A stretch of 64,000 bases of DNA from an uncultured Bacteroides sp. (lineage in GTDB: Bacteria > Bacteroidota > Bacteroidia > Bacteroidales > Bacteroidaceae). Shown piece by piece: positions 46,128 through 54,354 of the stretch. A model generated the notes under the pieces. It did not search any database. It was not told where the DNA came from and saw only the letters and a program-made list of their open reading frames with translations. The stretch covers positions 1-64,000 of the forward strand of contig NZ_OY782187.1 of the NCBI RefSeq assembly GCF_963677685.1, written 5' to 3'. How positions within the stretch are numbered: the stretch's first letter is position 1; each line of letters starts with the position of its first letter. The translations under genes and the position numbers were made by a program.

Positions 46128-46346
46128 ATGAAAATAAAGTTTTTTTTGGGATTATTTGCTGTTACATCGTTGGTCTTTAATTTTTCGCATAGTGATAATA
46201 TTTTAAGCAATGATGTTAATTTGGTTAATATAAAATTGATGCAAGCTAATGCTGGTGAATATAATTGTGATCGATCATCAGAAAATAGCTGTGAAATAAG
46301 GGGCCGTAAAAGCTCAGGTGTGTTGACATATTATGATTTAAATTAA
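46128..46346 (+). CDS. Secreted peptide precursor with a variant leader
   Basis: 72 aa. The hydrophobic segment FFLGLFAVTSLVFNF is followed by a polar spacer and LMQANA at 41-46 in place of NVEALA; A-N-A again fits an A-x-A cleavage site. The remaining residues begin GEYNCDRSSENSCEIRG and have two Cys. A strong hairpin follows 12 bp after the stop. The gene appears intact, with its own ATG and A-rich leader. Confidence 0.65.
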   Translation: MKIKFFLGLFAVTSLVFNFSHSDNILSNDVNLVNIKLMQANAGEYNCDRSSENSCEIRGRKSSGVLTYYDLN

Positions 46347-46358
46347 CCAAGTGTGCCG

Positions 46359-46402
46359 AATAACCTAGGAGAGGTGTATATCTGCTAGGTTATTTATATT
46401 TT
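46359..46402 (+). terminator. Intrinsic terminator after the variant peptide gene
   Basis: AATAACCTAG (46359-46368) pairs perfectly with CTAGGTTATT (46385-46394) and an AT-rich tail follows. It would end or reduce transcription before the propeller at 46448. Confidence 0.65.
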
Positions 46403-46447
46403 ATAAGTAAAATAAATGAGATTGATTTAATAACAATATATCTATTT

Positions 46448-47530
46448 ATGAATTTAGATTTTAAGAAAAAAGTTATCTATTTATTGGGGCTAATATTTGT
46501 TTTGGGAGCTTGTACTGAGAAGAATAAAAAAAGAATCTTTTCTGATGCAATTCAAATTAGTCACAAAGTGTTAGTACAGGAGAATCAACTACAAGATCCT
46601 TGGGATATATTGCTGATAGATTCTTCATTGATCGTTGCTAATCAGAAAGGAGAACCCTTGCTAGATGTATATAACCTTGAAGGAAACAAGTTGGCTTCAT
46701 TTCTTTCTAGAGGAAATGGTCCTGAAGAGGTTCTGATGATTGGTAGCCTTCAGAAATCAATACAAGGGGAAAAGTTGTTGGTATATGATTTGTTTGGAAA
46801 GAAATTTTTGCAATATGCTATAAAATTAGGACTGAAAGAGGTGAAATTAGATACAATACTTAATTATCAGAGCCTGTTAGAAGATTCTGCTGTCCTTTTT
46901 GATAAACTATTTATTTCGAAAAATTATATAATAGGAGAAAGTCGCTCTCCAGAAGGCAGAATAGCCTTAATGAATAAAGATGGATCTTTGATTCGGTATG
47001 GGGGAAAATATCCTCCCAAGACTGAAGCAAAGATATCTGATTTTGAAAATGCCCATTTATACGCATCTAACATTACGGTAAAAAAAGATGGCTCAAAATT
47101 AGCGCTTGCAACATCTACTGCTGGAATGATTGATATTTATTCAATAAAAAATGACTCCATTTTATTGAATTGGAGCTATAATGAATTTTTACCTGATCAT
47201 CTCCATGTTATTGAAATGGGCGGTGTTTTTAGAGCTGCAATAACGGATGAAACTAGATCTGGCTATGCAGATATAGAATCGACTGAACGATTTATTTATG
47301 CACTTTATTCAGGGAGAAAGGTGAAAGAGAAGAATTATAGTTTTGGCAGTATAATCCGTCTTGTTGACTGGAATGCAACTGTAGGATTAGAATTACAGAC
47401 AAATTTAGATTTGAAAAGAATTACTGTAAGTGAGGATGATCAATATATATATGCTATTGCTAAAGATCGAGATGGATTTCCTTGTATTGTTGCATTTTAT
47501 ATTGGAAATATAATAAATAAGTTAATATGA
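46448..47530 (+). CDS. Class B beta-propeller lipoprotein
   Basis: 360 aa. The lipobox is LGAC with Cys22. GNGPEEVLMIGSL lies near 90, FIYALYSGRKVKEKNY near 282 and IRLVDWNATVGLELQTNLD near 305. It follows the terminator by about 45 bp, so it depends on read-through or on an unseen promoter. The decayed IS3 element starts 16 bp after its stop. Confidence 0.8.
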   Translation: MNLDFKKKVIYLLGLIFVLGACTEKNKKRIFSDAIQISHKVLVQENQLQDPWDILLIDSSLIVANQKGEPLLDVYNLEGNKLASFLSRGNGPEEVLMIGSLQKSIQGEKLLVYDLFGKKFLQYAIKLGLKEVKLDTILNYQSLLEDSAVLFDKLFISKNYIIGESRSPEGRIALMNKDGSLIRYGGKYPPKTEAKISDFENAHLYASNITVKKDGSKLALATSTAGMIDIYSIKNDSILLNWSYNEFLPDHLHVIEMGGVFRAAITDETRSGYADIESTERFIYALYSGRKVKEKNYSFGSIIRLVDWNATVGLELQTNLDLKRITVSEDDQYIYAIAKDRDGFPCIVAFYIGNIINKLI

Positions 47531-47604
47531 AAAGAATAAAGCGGAGTGGAATAGCTAACTTTAGCCGGACATTGAGTTAAGGGTAAAAAGTTTATCTTTA
47601 TGCA

Positions 47605-47902
47605 ATGAGAAAAGCAAGAAAACAGTATGACTCTCTCTTTAAAGAGAACGCAGTCAAGTTAAGTTATGAGAGAAAAAACGTGAGTGGCTTAGCCCGTGAG
47701 CTTGGTGTAGCGCCGCCTTGATCTATCGTTGGTGAGAGGAATACTCCCAATATGGAAAAGGGAGTTTCCCTGGTAATAGCATAACCAAAATGACTCCTGA
47801 AGAAAAGGAGCTCTCTGGTATGAAAAAGCGCATCTGTGATATTGAGATGGAGAATGATATCTTAAAAAAAGCGCTGAGCATCATTTCCAAGAGCGATCGT
47901 TG
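47605..47902 (+). pseudogene. IS3-family orfA, frameshifted
   Basis: It begins MRKARKQYDSLFKENAVKLS, an HTH_Tnp-like start, then shifts frame at about 47714 (GVAPP and a stop). A later TGA interrupts RWREEYS-type sequence, and the frame ends with ENDILKKALSIISKSDR at 47899. At least two inactivating changes are present. Confidence 0.8.
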
Positions 47903-48793
47903 ATTTATGCATTTATCAAAAAGCACTGTAAAGTTTGGAGGCTCGAAGTGATGTGTAGAACTTTAAAGGTATCAAAAAGTGGATGTTATTCGTGGTTACA
48001 ATACCCTCTGGGAAAGAGATTGAAAGCTTCGCTAGATATACAGAAAGAAATTCTGTAGGAGTATTTTTCGGCAAAGGCCCGATATGGTAGCGTTAGCATA
48101 ACTAAAGAACTTAATTAGCGAGGAATCAACGTTTCAAGGACCACTGTTGCTTTTCATTTGAAGAAGATGGAACTGCGTAGTAAGCGATCAAAGAAGTTTA
48201 AGGTAACCACAGATTCACGCTACAAAGAGCCAATAGCTGAGAATTTGTTGGATCGAAAGTTCAAGGTAGATGTTCCTTGCGTGGCTTGGATTTCTGACAT
48301 AATCTATTTCCCAGTACAGACAGGTGGCTTTATCTACTTGACCACAGTGCTAGATTTATTCGACAGGAAAGTCATCGGATGGAGCGCCAGTGATGGTATG
48401 ATAACAGAGGAAACAGTGTTGCCCGCATTTAATATGGCGATTAAAAATCGTTCACCAAAAGAGGGAATGATTTTCCATTCGGATAGAGGAGTTCAATGTG
48501 CCAGTAAGAAGATGGCCAATGTGTTGGCCTCTTACAAAATACGCCAAAGTATGAGCCGAAAAGGCAACTGCTGGGATAACGCCGTGGCAGAAAGCTTCTT
48601 TAAAACATTAAAGTCTGAGATGATCTACGGCAATAAACTGATCTCAAGAGAGCAAATGAGAACAGAACTATTTGAATTCATTGAGATTTGGTATAACCGA
48701 AAGAGAAGGCATTCGGCACTCAATAATCTCAATATTGAGGAATTCTGGGAACTAATAAATAGTAAAAATGTTAATTTATTAAATGTCGCTTAA
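47903..48793 (+). pseudogene. IS3-family orfB (DDE transposase), two in-frame stops
   Basis: The frame begins IYAFIKKHCKVWRLEVMCRT and is stopped by TAG at 48056 and 48116; the open remainder is 48158-48793. The integrase core is still readable: WISDIIYF (first Asp), IFHSDRGVQCA (second Asp) and ESFFKTLKSE (Glu), then the usual YNRKRRHSALN. Only the core part could be translated. Confidence 0.85.
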
Positions 48794-48858
48794 CTTTATG
48801 TCCACTTTTGATTGGCTAGTCCAGAAATATTAAATAGTCTTTTTACTGTCTTATAAAA

Positions 48859-48915
48859 TGTGACGCTAATGTGACGCTAAATTTTTGTGTCTTTTCAAAT
48901 TAGTGGCTATGTTTG
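48859..48915 (+). promoter_or_regulatory. Shared promoter 9
   Basis: TGTGAC at 48859 and 48870, TTTTTG in the -33 region and TATGTTTG at 48908-48915. A leader of about 270 nt follows. Confidence 0.85.
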
Positions 48916-49011
48916 TGAAGTTTGAATACAGTGATAGGTTTTCCTTTGTCTCTGATAAAATTTTAATTGGAGATGCTTTATTTGATTAAATTTTCTGATA
49001 TAAATTGAAAG

Positions 49012-49026
49012 TTATGCTTAGCATAA
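49012..49026. repeat. Short palindrome TTATGC-TTA-GCATAA
   Basis: A near-perfect palindrome within the leader of promoter 9. A second small hairpin (TAGCATT-CTA-AATGCTA) lies near 49152-49168. No gene is recognised in the rest of this leader. Confidence 0.4.
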
Positions 49027-49183
49027 AAATATGCTTGGTTTGAACTTAGAGTCATTATATTCTATTTTTTGAGTATAAAGTGTTTGCTTTTATTATATAA
49101 TATTGATGATATATCATATCCTATGAATCTTATATAAGCTGAGATGCATTTTAGCATTCTAAATGCTATAGGATAAGGTTAAT

Positions 49184-49453
49184 TTGAATGCACAAAAGTC
49201 AAATTCGTCATTGCTGAATTTAATGAATATAGAAGCTTTGGCTCAGGAAACCTCAGGGTCAACTACTTGGCAAGTTGGTAGTAAAGTTATAGTATCAACC
49301 ACTTCTCCGGGCTGGACTTATGATGTAGGAGGTAAACTTTGGCTATTTAATGGTAAAAAAACAACTTCTTCTCCTCCAGAAACATCGACGGTCACTATAA
49401 AATGTTGTCGGGAAAAAGGTACGGAAACTTCATGCCCTTATGAAGGATGTTAA
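49184..49453 (+). CDS. NVEALA-type peptide lacking the hydrophobic leader
   Basis: 89 aa from a TTG at 49184; a TAG lies five codons upstream. NAQKSNSSLLNLMNIEALA matches the spacer plus NVEALA of the others (NIEALA here). The membrane-spanning part expected upstream is absent. The core is unusually long (69 residues) with Cys pairs near the end (KCCREKGTETSCPYEGC). With a good promoter upstream and a strong terminator downstream, the unit looks like a dedicated peptide transcript, but the product may be unsecreted or the gene dead. Confidence 0.5.
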   Translation: MNAQKSNSSLLNLMNIEALAQETSGSTTWQVGSKVIVSTTSPGWTYDVGGKLWLFNGKKTTSSPPETSTVTIKCCREKGTETSCPYEGC

Positions 49454-49460
49454 ATTAATG

Positions 49461-49489
49461 GGGCTGTTCGAAAAAAACAGCCCTTTTTT
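49461..49489 (+). terminator. Strong intrinsic terminator after the peptide gene
   Basis: GGGCTGTT (49461-49468) pairs perfectly with AACAGCCC (49476-49483), followed at once by six T. It separates the peptide gene from the propeller at 49618. Confidence 0.88.
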
Positions 49490-49617
49490 AACTTTTTACT
49501 TAAAATATTCTCTTTAAATTCTTGTTTCTTTTAATGAATGATATTTCTATAAATTATAAGATAAAGAGGTTGAATTGATTTTTTATGTATTTTATATTAA
49601 TTTAATTTTTCAATAAT

Positions 49618-50769
49618 ATGTATAATTTATTTGGTAGAATATATTTATTCTTTTTTATCTTCATTCTGTCTTCATGCATAAATAAAAAAAATGCAGTACA
49701 AGACTTAATATATACTGTGAATATTGACGTCTCAAAGGTTGAGTCATTACGCTATGACGATTACTTCAAAAAGAGTACTTTTATCGTTTTAGAAACTCTT
49801 CCAGAATCGTTGATTGGAGAAGTTTCTAAATTGTATATGACAGATTCTTTCATTATCATATTTGATAAAAAGCAAATGGCTATAATGCTGTTCGATATTA
49901 AAGGAAACTTTATAAGGCAGATAGGAAAAAAGGGATCAGCTCCAGATGAATACACGTTTTTTAATGATATCCAATTTGAAAGAGAGACGTCATTAATATA
50001 CGCCCATGAACGATATAGGAACTCTATATTTACATATAACTTAGATGGAGAATTGATAAATAAAACTCCGAAAATAGCAATTGATTTTAATTCCTTCTGT
50101 AAGACTAAATTTGGATACTGGGTTTATAGTTGTTTTAATACGAAAAACAACCCTTTGGGATATAATTTAATGCTGCTGGATGAAAAACTGGAAAAAGTAA
50201 AATCATCGTATTTTCCACAAAAGAAATTTGTGAACGTTTCTGATGAACCTGCTTTTATTCAGGACGAGCTTGGTATTCCTTATTTCTTTTACCCATCTAG
50301 TAATATAATTTATAAACTTGTAGAAGACAACCCAATTCCTTGGTGCAGACTTGATTTTGGAGATAAAACAATGCCTTATGAGAAGATTGTAGAGATAGGT
50401 AGCTATGAGGAGTATGATCGTTTAGTTGCAGATAAAAAGTTCTTGGGAGATATTTCAGGTTTTAAGGTTGGCAATAGTATTGCTTCTTTTTCTTTCCGAG
50501 AAACAGGATTTGGAATAGCGACTAAGACTTATTACTGTTATTTTAATTTTGCTCAGAATAAGGTAAAAGTAATTCAGAATCCATTTATTGAGGGAATGGA
50601 TTATCCTGTTGAGGCTAAGGTCTTGAGTGTGCTTAATAAATCTTTTGTTTACTCGATAAGTCTTAATGTTTGTTCCGATGATAGTTTCTTTTCTTTATCC
50701 GATCAGTTGGCGAAACCGATTTCACGAGAATCCAATCCAATATTGGTTATTGCTGATTTAAAAGAATGA
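49618..50769 (+). CDS. Class A beta-propeller lipoprotein
   Basis: 383 aa. The lipobox is LSSC with Cys20. FIVLETLPESLIGEV, KGSAPDEYTFFNDI near 104 and the tail RESNPILVIADLKE. It is the intact relative of the fragment at 45661. It lies 130 bp beyond the terminator with no TGTGAC site of its own, so it may depend on read-through. Confidence 0.82.
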   Translation: MYNLFGRIYLFFFIFILSSCINKKNAVQDLIYTVNIDVSKVESLRYDDYFKKSTFIVLETLPESLIGEVSKLYMTDSFIIIFDKKQMAIMLFDIKGNFIRQIGKKGSAPDEYTFFNDIQFERETSLIYAHERYRNSIFTYNLDGELINKTPKIAIDFNSFCKTKFGYWVYSCFNTKNNPLGYNLMLLDEKLEKVKSSYFPQKKFVNVSDEPAFIQDELGIPYFFYPSSNIIYKLVEDNPIPWCRLDFGDKTMPYEKIVEIGSYEEYDRLVADKKFLGDISGFKVGNSIASFSFRETGFGIATKTYYCYFNFAQNKVKVIQNPFIEGMDYPVEAKVLSVLNKSFVYSISLNVCSDDSFFSLSDQLAKPISRESNPILVIADLKE

Positions 50770-50803
50770 AGTATTTAAGAGGCTTATTTCGTGCTTTTTA
50801 AAA

Positions 50804-50860
50804 TGTGACCCAAATGTGATGATAACTATTTGCCCATTCTAGGATTAGCCATTATGTTTG
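50804..50860 (+). promoter_or_regulatory. Shared promoter 10
   Basis: TGTGAC at 50804 and TGTGAT at 50815, ATTTG in the -33 region and TATGTTTG at 50853-50860. Confidence 0.8.
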
Positions 50861-50939
50861 AATTAATATTATTACCTCATGTTTAACTTTGTTTTTTTGA
50901 GAATATGAATAAGGATGTTTGTCACAAAATAAATCAAGT

Positions 50940-51302
50940 ATGAAAAATCATTTTTTATCTCTTGTATTATCATTAATAGTAGGACTTCCTGGGATGGTCC
51001 TTTTGCATAAATATTGTCCTATAAATGTTGATGTAATTAGTTTTAGTGTATTGGGGATAACATTTCTTCTAATGTTTATAATATATGGCTGGTTTTATGA
51101 AAAAGGAGGGTTTTCACCTATTCTGAAATTTGTAATAACTTCAATGCTTATAAAAATCTTTAGTACTGATCTTGCATTTTTTATATGCAAGTATGTAATG
51201 CATATCGAGCCCAATATGTTTGCTTTACTATTTTTTGTATTAGCTTCTCCTACAACTTTTATGCTTCTGATTAAAAAAAATAAAGTGATGAGCCGTTTAT
51301 AA
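50940..51302 (+). CDS. Small polytopic membrane protein of unknown function
   Basis: 120 aa from the ATG at 50940 (an upstream in-frame start at 50919 is less likely). Four hydrophobic segments are visible, beginning HFLSLVLSLIVGLPGMVLL and FSVLGITFLLMFIIYGW. No family is recognised. First gene after promoter 10 and 7 bp before a class A propeller, it takes the place that a peptide precursor has in other operons, so it could be a membrane partner of that propeller. Confidence 0.6.
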   Translation: MKNHFLSLVLSLIVGLPGMVLLHKYCPINVDVISFSVLGITFLLMFIIYGWFYEKGGFSPILKFVITSMLIKIFSTDLAFFICKYVMHIEPNMFALLFFVLASPTTFMLLIKKNKVMSRL

Positions 51303-51309
51303 TAATACT

Positions 51310-52443
51310 ATGAATGAAACTGTTTTTCTGTGTGCTATAATTCTTAGTGTGTATTCTTGTGCTTCTGGTACAGTAGATAAGAATGGTGGGCAGCAATTGT
51401 TGAGTGTGCTAGATACAAAATCTGAGAGTCGTTATTTCATGAATCATTTTGAGATAGCTGAAATAGTTTCTATTCAGACCAATGAAGCTTTTCTTGTACC
51501 TGACGTAAAGAGATTGATAAGATATAAGGACAAGATTATTCTTTTATCTGCCAAGAATAATCAGATACTCGTTATAAATGCAAATAATGGTAAAGTAGAA
51601 AATTGTATTAATAGTCAAGGAACTGGTCCTGGGGAATCAAGAAAGATATTAGATATTGCATTTGACGAATCGTCTAGACAGATTGTTGTCTATAATGATT
51701 ATTATAAATTGCTTTTCTTTGATTTGGAGGGAAAATATCTTTCTGAAGTGAAAGTAGGAGAATTGTACGAAGAGATGGCTATGGAGAATGGAAAGATCAT
51801 CTTTTTTAATAAACTAGATGGCTATTCTTGTTATCCTTATATGCTTAATGTTTTTGATGTAAAAAATAAAACATGGAGTGAAATAGGGAGAAATGATAAA
51901 ATAGATTTTGCTATCAGAAGTCAAGGCAATCTATTGGTCAAAAGTAAGCGAGTGTGGTTTAATGCCCCTTTGGATTTTGGACTATTCTTATATGAAAAAC
52001 AAGAAGCTAAATCTCCTTATAAATTAAATCTTTCAGCTTCTAACCTAAGCAAGGATTTGATAAAAGAATCGATTTCAGATCCGCAGGCTTTCTTCAGGAA
52101 AGTAATGGATGGCGATCTTATTTATGGCTTCAACTCCATTCGGGAAACGAAGGATTATTTAGTTTTTCGCTCTAATCAGAGTGGGCTTTTTATCCTTAAT
52201 AAAGGAGATAATAAGGTTTATCGAGACAGAGTGATTGAAGACAGAAATTTAGGAATGAATATTGTGAACTATTATTATCCACATGGAGGAGATGATGATA
52301 AAATACTTTTTGTGCTTTCTCCTGAGATTTATCTCGCACATCGACAATTGGCTACTGAAGATAGCGTGATAAATCGGCTCGACTCCCTAAATATAAAAGA
52401 AGAGGATAATCCTATTTTGATTTTCTATAAGGAAAAAGGTTAA
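51310..52443 (+). CDS. Class A beta-propeller lipoprotein
   Basis: 377 aa. The lipobox is VYSC with Cys17. IVSIQTNEAFLVPDV stands where LETT normally is, GTGPGESRKILDI is intact near 99, and the tail is EEDNPILIFYKEK. The N-terminal signal is short. A hairpin follows within 30 bp of its stop. Confidence 0.8.
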   Translation: MNETVFLCAIILSVYSCASGTVDKNGGQQLLSVLDTKSESRYFMNHFEIAEIVSIQTNEAFLVPDVKRLIRYKDKIILLSAKNNQILVINANNGKVENCINSQGTGPGESRKILDIAFDESSRQIVVYNDYYKLLFFDLEGKYLSEVKVGELYEEMAMENGKIIFFNKLDGYSCYPYMLNVFDVKNKTWSEIGRNDKIDFAIRSQGNLLVKSKRVWFNAPLDFGLFLYEKQEAKSPYKLNLSASNLSKDLIKESISDPQAFFRKVMDGDLIYGFNSIRETKDYLVFRSNQSGLFILNKGDNKVYRDRVIEDRNLGMNIVNYYYPHGGDDDKILFVLSPEIYLAHRQLATEDSVINRLDSLNIKEEDNPILIFYKEKG

Positions 52444-52469
52444 TGCTTGTTGAAGTGACCAAACTGAAA

Positions 52470-52505
52470 AAATGTATCAGGTAGATTGAAATCTTGGATA
52501 CATTT
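52470..52505 (+). terminator. Possible terminator or RNA hairpin
   Basis: AAATGTATC (52470-52478) pairs with GATACATTT (52497-52505), and the loop itself holds a small inverted repeat (AGATT-GA-AATCT). No T-run follows. The rest of the 318-bp gap up to promoter 11 shows no gene. Confidence 0.4.
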
Positions 52506-52677
52506 GAGTTGTACTCAAACTTGCTCTTATTAGTTGGACAAAGAATGAAATTATGTGTTGTATAATTTTAGATATCCGATGTTTTAATCAATCTAAGTGT
52601 GATATTTCTTTTTGATAAAAATAGGAAAGAACTCTTTTTTATGATACGTTTGGAACGCTAGGAATATGTTTTTGAAA

Positions 52678-52734
52678 TGTGACGCAAATGTGACGATGGC
52701 TTTTGGTCTTTTTTAAAGTTTATTGGTATGTTTG
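52678..52734 (+). promoter_or_regulatory. Shared promoter 11
   Basis: TGTGAC at 52678 and 52689, TTTTG in the -33 region and TATGTTTG at 52727-52734, 26 bp before the ATG at 52761. Confidence 0.85.
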
Positions 52735-52760
52735 ATTCATCTCTTAAAATTAACTAGATA

Positions 52761-53813
52761 ATGAAATATAAAAAGAGTATACTTCTTTTAGTCTATTTGT
52801 GTCTATTCATAGGATGTTCTTTGTCTGATAGTCACAAACTAAAATTTGCTGAAACAATAGATTTAGTAGGAGAGAATTGGAACGTTAATGAGAATTTAGG
52901 TAAAGTTTTTGATATTGATGTTGTAGGTGATTTTGTAGCATTAAGGAATGATTGGGGAGAAACAAAACTAACTCTCATAGATATTCCTTCTAGAAAACAA
53001 ATCTATAATTTCGGGAAACGTGGGGATGGACCGGGGGAACTGATAAATCCCGGACCTATGATATCCCGTTCTAATCATCTCGATGTTTTTGATGGTTCCA
53101 AAATGGCTTTGCTGAGTTATGACGTGGAGCGTGTTATTACCGGTGACTCTTTGGCAACACAGACATTGTTTAAAACCCGTTTGCCTGGGATTATTTCATT
53201 AGTTGATTTACAAGATTCCAATTACGTAGCGAGTGGAGTGTTTCAAGATGGTCGCCTCTGTTTATTAGATAAAAAAGGAGTGGCATGTGCTTATGCTGGC
53301 AAGTATCCTATGAGTGATAGCGTAGTAAATGTGCCGTTTCATGTGTTAGGAATTGCTTATCAATCGTTGATGTGCGCTCAGCCTGAGGGTAAAAGAACAG
53401 CTTTGGTTACTCGGTACGGAGGTATTTTGCAAATATATGAATGGAATTTGCTAAAGAAGACAGCTGAAGAGGTATGCTGTATAGATGAATTCTCTCCAAT
53501 ATTAACGACTAGAGACGTGAATGGAACTCCTAACTTTAGACCGGACAGTGAGACTCGATGGGGCTATTTGTCAGTTGAGGCTACTGATAAGTACATTTTT
53601 GCTTTATATTCAGGGCGTTTGCAAAAAGAGGAAAATGCTTTTCATCTGGGAAATGAAGTGCATGTTTTTGATTGGAATGGAAAGTCTTGTTATTTGTTGC
53701 GTTTAGATTGTGAAGGGTCAGCTTTGGCTGTGAAAGATAATAAGCTTTTGATACTTGCTGAATACAATAATAAAGGGAATGATATTGTAGAATATCATTT
53801 GTCACTTAAATAA
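52761..53813 (+). CDS. Class B beta-propeller lipoprotein
   Basis: 350 aa. The lipobox is FIGC with Cys19. GDGPGELINPGPM lies near 91, YIFALYSGRLQKEENAF near 273 and VHVFDWNGKSCYLLRLD near 296. SGRLQKEENAFHLGN resembles SGRKVKEKNYSFGS of the gene at 46448. It is the last propeller of the array. Confidence 0.82.
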   Translation: MKYKKSILLLVYLCLFIGCSLSDSHKLKFAETIDLVGENWNVNENLGKVFDIDVVGDFVALRNDWGETKLTLIDIPSRKQIYNFGKRGDGPGELINPGPMISRSNHLDVFDGSKMALLSYDVERVITGDSLATQTLFKTRLPGIISLVDLQDSNYVASGVFQDGRLCLLDKKGVACAYAGKYPMSDSVVNVPFHVLGIAYQSLMCAQPEGKRTALVTRYGGILQIYEWNLLKKTAEEVCCIDEFSPILTTRDVNGTPNFRPDSETRWGYLSVEATDKYIFALYSGRLQKEENAFHLGNEVHVFDWNGKSCYLLRLDCEGSALAVKDNKLLILAEYNNKGNDIVEYHLSLK

Positions 53814-53820
53814 TAATGCT

Positions 53821-54174
53821 ATGAAGAAAATTTATTTGTTTTGCTTTTTTTTGATGGGTATTTTACCTCTTTGCATTTCTCAAAATGTAAAAAAAGAAAA
53901 GAAGGAAAAGGTCAAGGTGCTAGTTGCTTCTTCTGATAGGGAACGCTGTTTGTTGCAATTGAATGAACAATTGTATCTGTTAGCAGCAAAGGATATAAAG
54001 TTAATAAATAAGGAGGATATATTATCTATTGAAATGTATATGCCTGGAATGGAGGAGTTTAATGCACTTATGTCTAAGGCTGATCTGAAAGACGATAAGA
54101 TAGGTTGTGCGTTTAAAGTTTCAGTAAGACCAGGTACTAAGCTTCCTCAGAAATTTATTGTTAAACCGAAATAG
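53821..54174 (+). CDS. Small secreted protein of unknown function
   Basis: 117 aa. A signal peptide (IYLFCFFLMGILPLCISQ) is followed by a Lys-rich linker and a compact domain with VLVASSDRERCLLQLNEQLY and a basic C-terminus. Two Cys are present in the mature part. It starts 7 bp after the last propeller. No family is recognised; the remainder resembles a small periplasmic adaptor in size only. Confidence 0.55.
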   Translation: MKKIYLFCFFLMGILPLCISQNVKKEKKEKVKVLVASSDRERCLLQLNEQLYLLAAKDIKLINKEDILSIEMYMPGMEEFNALMSKADLKDDKIGCAFKVSVRPGTKLPQKFIVKPK

Positions 54175-54226
54175 ACTTATCTTGTAGTAATTTCATTTTT
54201 TGCTATGAAGTGGCATATTTCTGCGA

Positions 54227-54283
54227 TGTGACAGAAATGTGACGATAATTTCTTGTGTTGTTTGAGGTTATTTGTTATGTTTG
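54227..54283 (+). promoter_or_regulatory. Shared promoter 12, upstream of the RND operon
   Basis: TGTGAC at 54227 and 54238, TTCTTG in the -33 region and TATGTTTG at 54276-54283, 71 bp before the adaptor ATG. It links efflux-pump expression to the propeller/peptide array. Confidence 0.85.
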
Positions 54284-54354
54284 GGGAATTGAAATGTTTT
54301 GATGATTTATTTTTGTGCTAATTGAAAATATATGAAAAACGAAAAACTACTGAT

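Larger units (their letters stand above)
47547..48823 (+). mobile_element. Decayed IS3-family insertion sequence
   Basis: 1277 bp bounded by imperfect 35-bp inverted repeats (25 of 35 match): TGGAATAGCTAAC at the left and, read inward, TGGACTAGCCAATC at the right. Ends are TG..CA as in IS3. The flanking triplets GAG and GAA do not form a perfect target duplication. Both transposase frames are broken, so it cannot move by itself. It lies between the gene at 46448 and promoter 9. Confidence 0.85.

Noticed and set aside
47547..48823. Active IS3 element that moved the cluster
   Set aside because: Both transposase frames are broken and the inverted repeats match at only 25 of 35 positions, so it is an old remnant.
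5557..54174. Polysaccharide utilisation locus
   Set aside because: There is no SusC/SusD pair, no glycoside hydrolase and no hybrid two-component system; the lipoproteins are propellers.
5473..54283. TGTGAC repeats as CRP/FNR-type sites
   Set aside because: CRP sites are inverted (TGTGA-N6-TCACA). These are direct repeats at an 11-bp period with no inverted half, which fits OmpR/PhoB-type binding instead.
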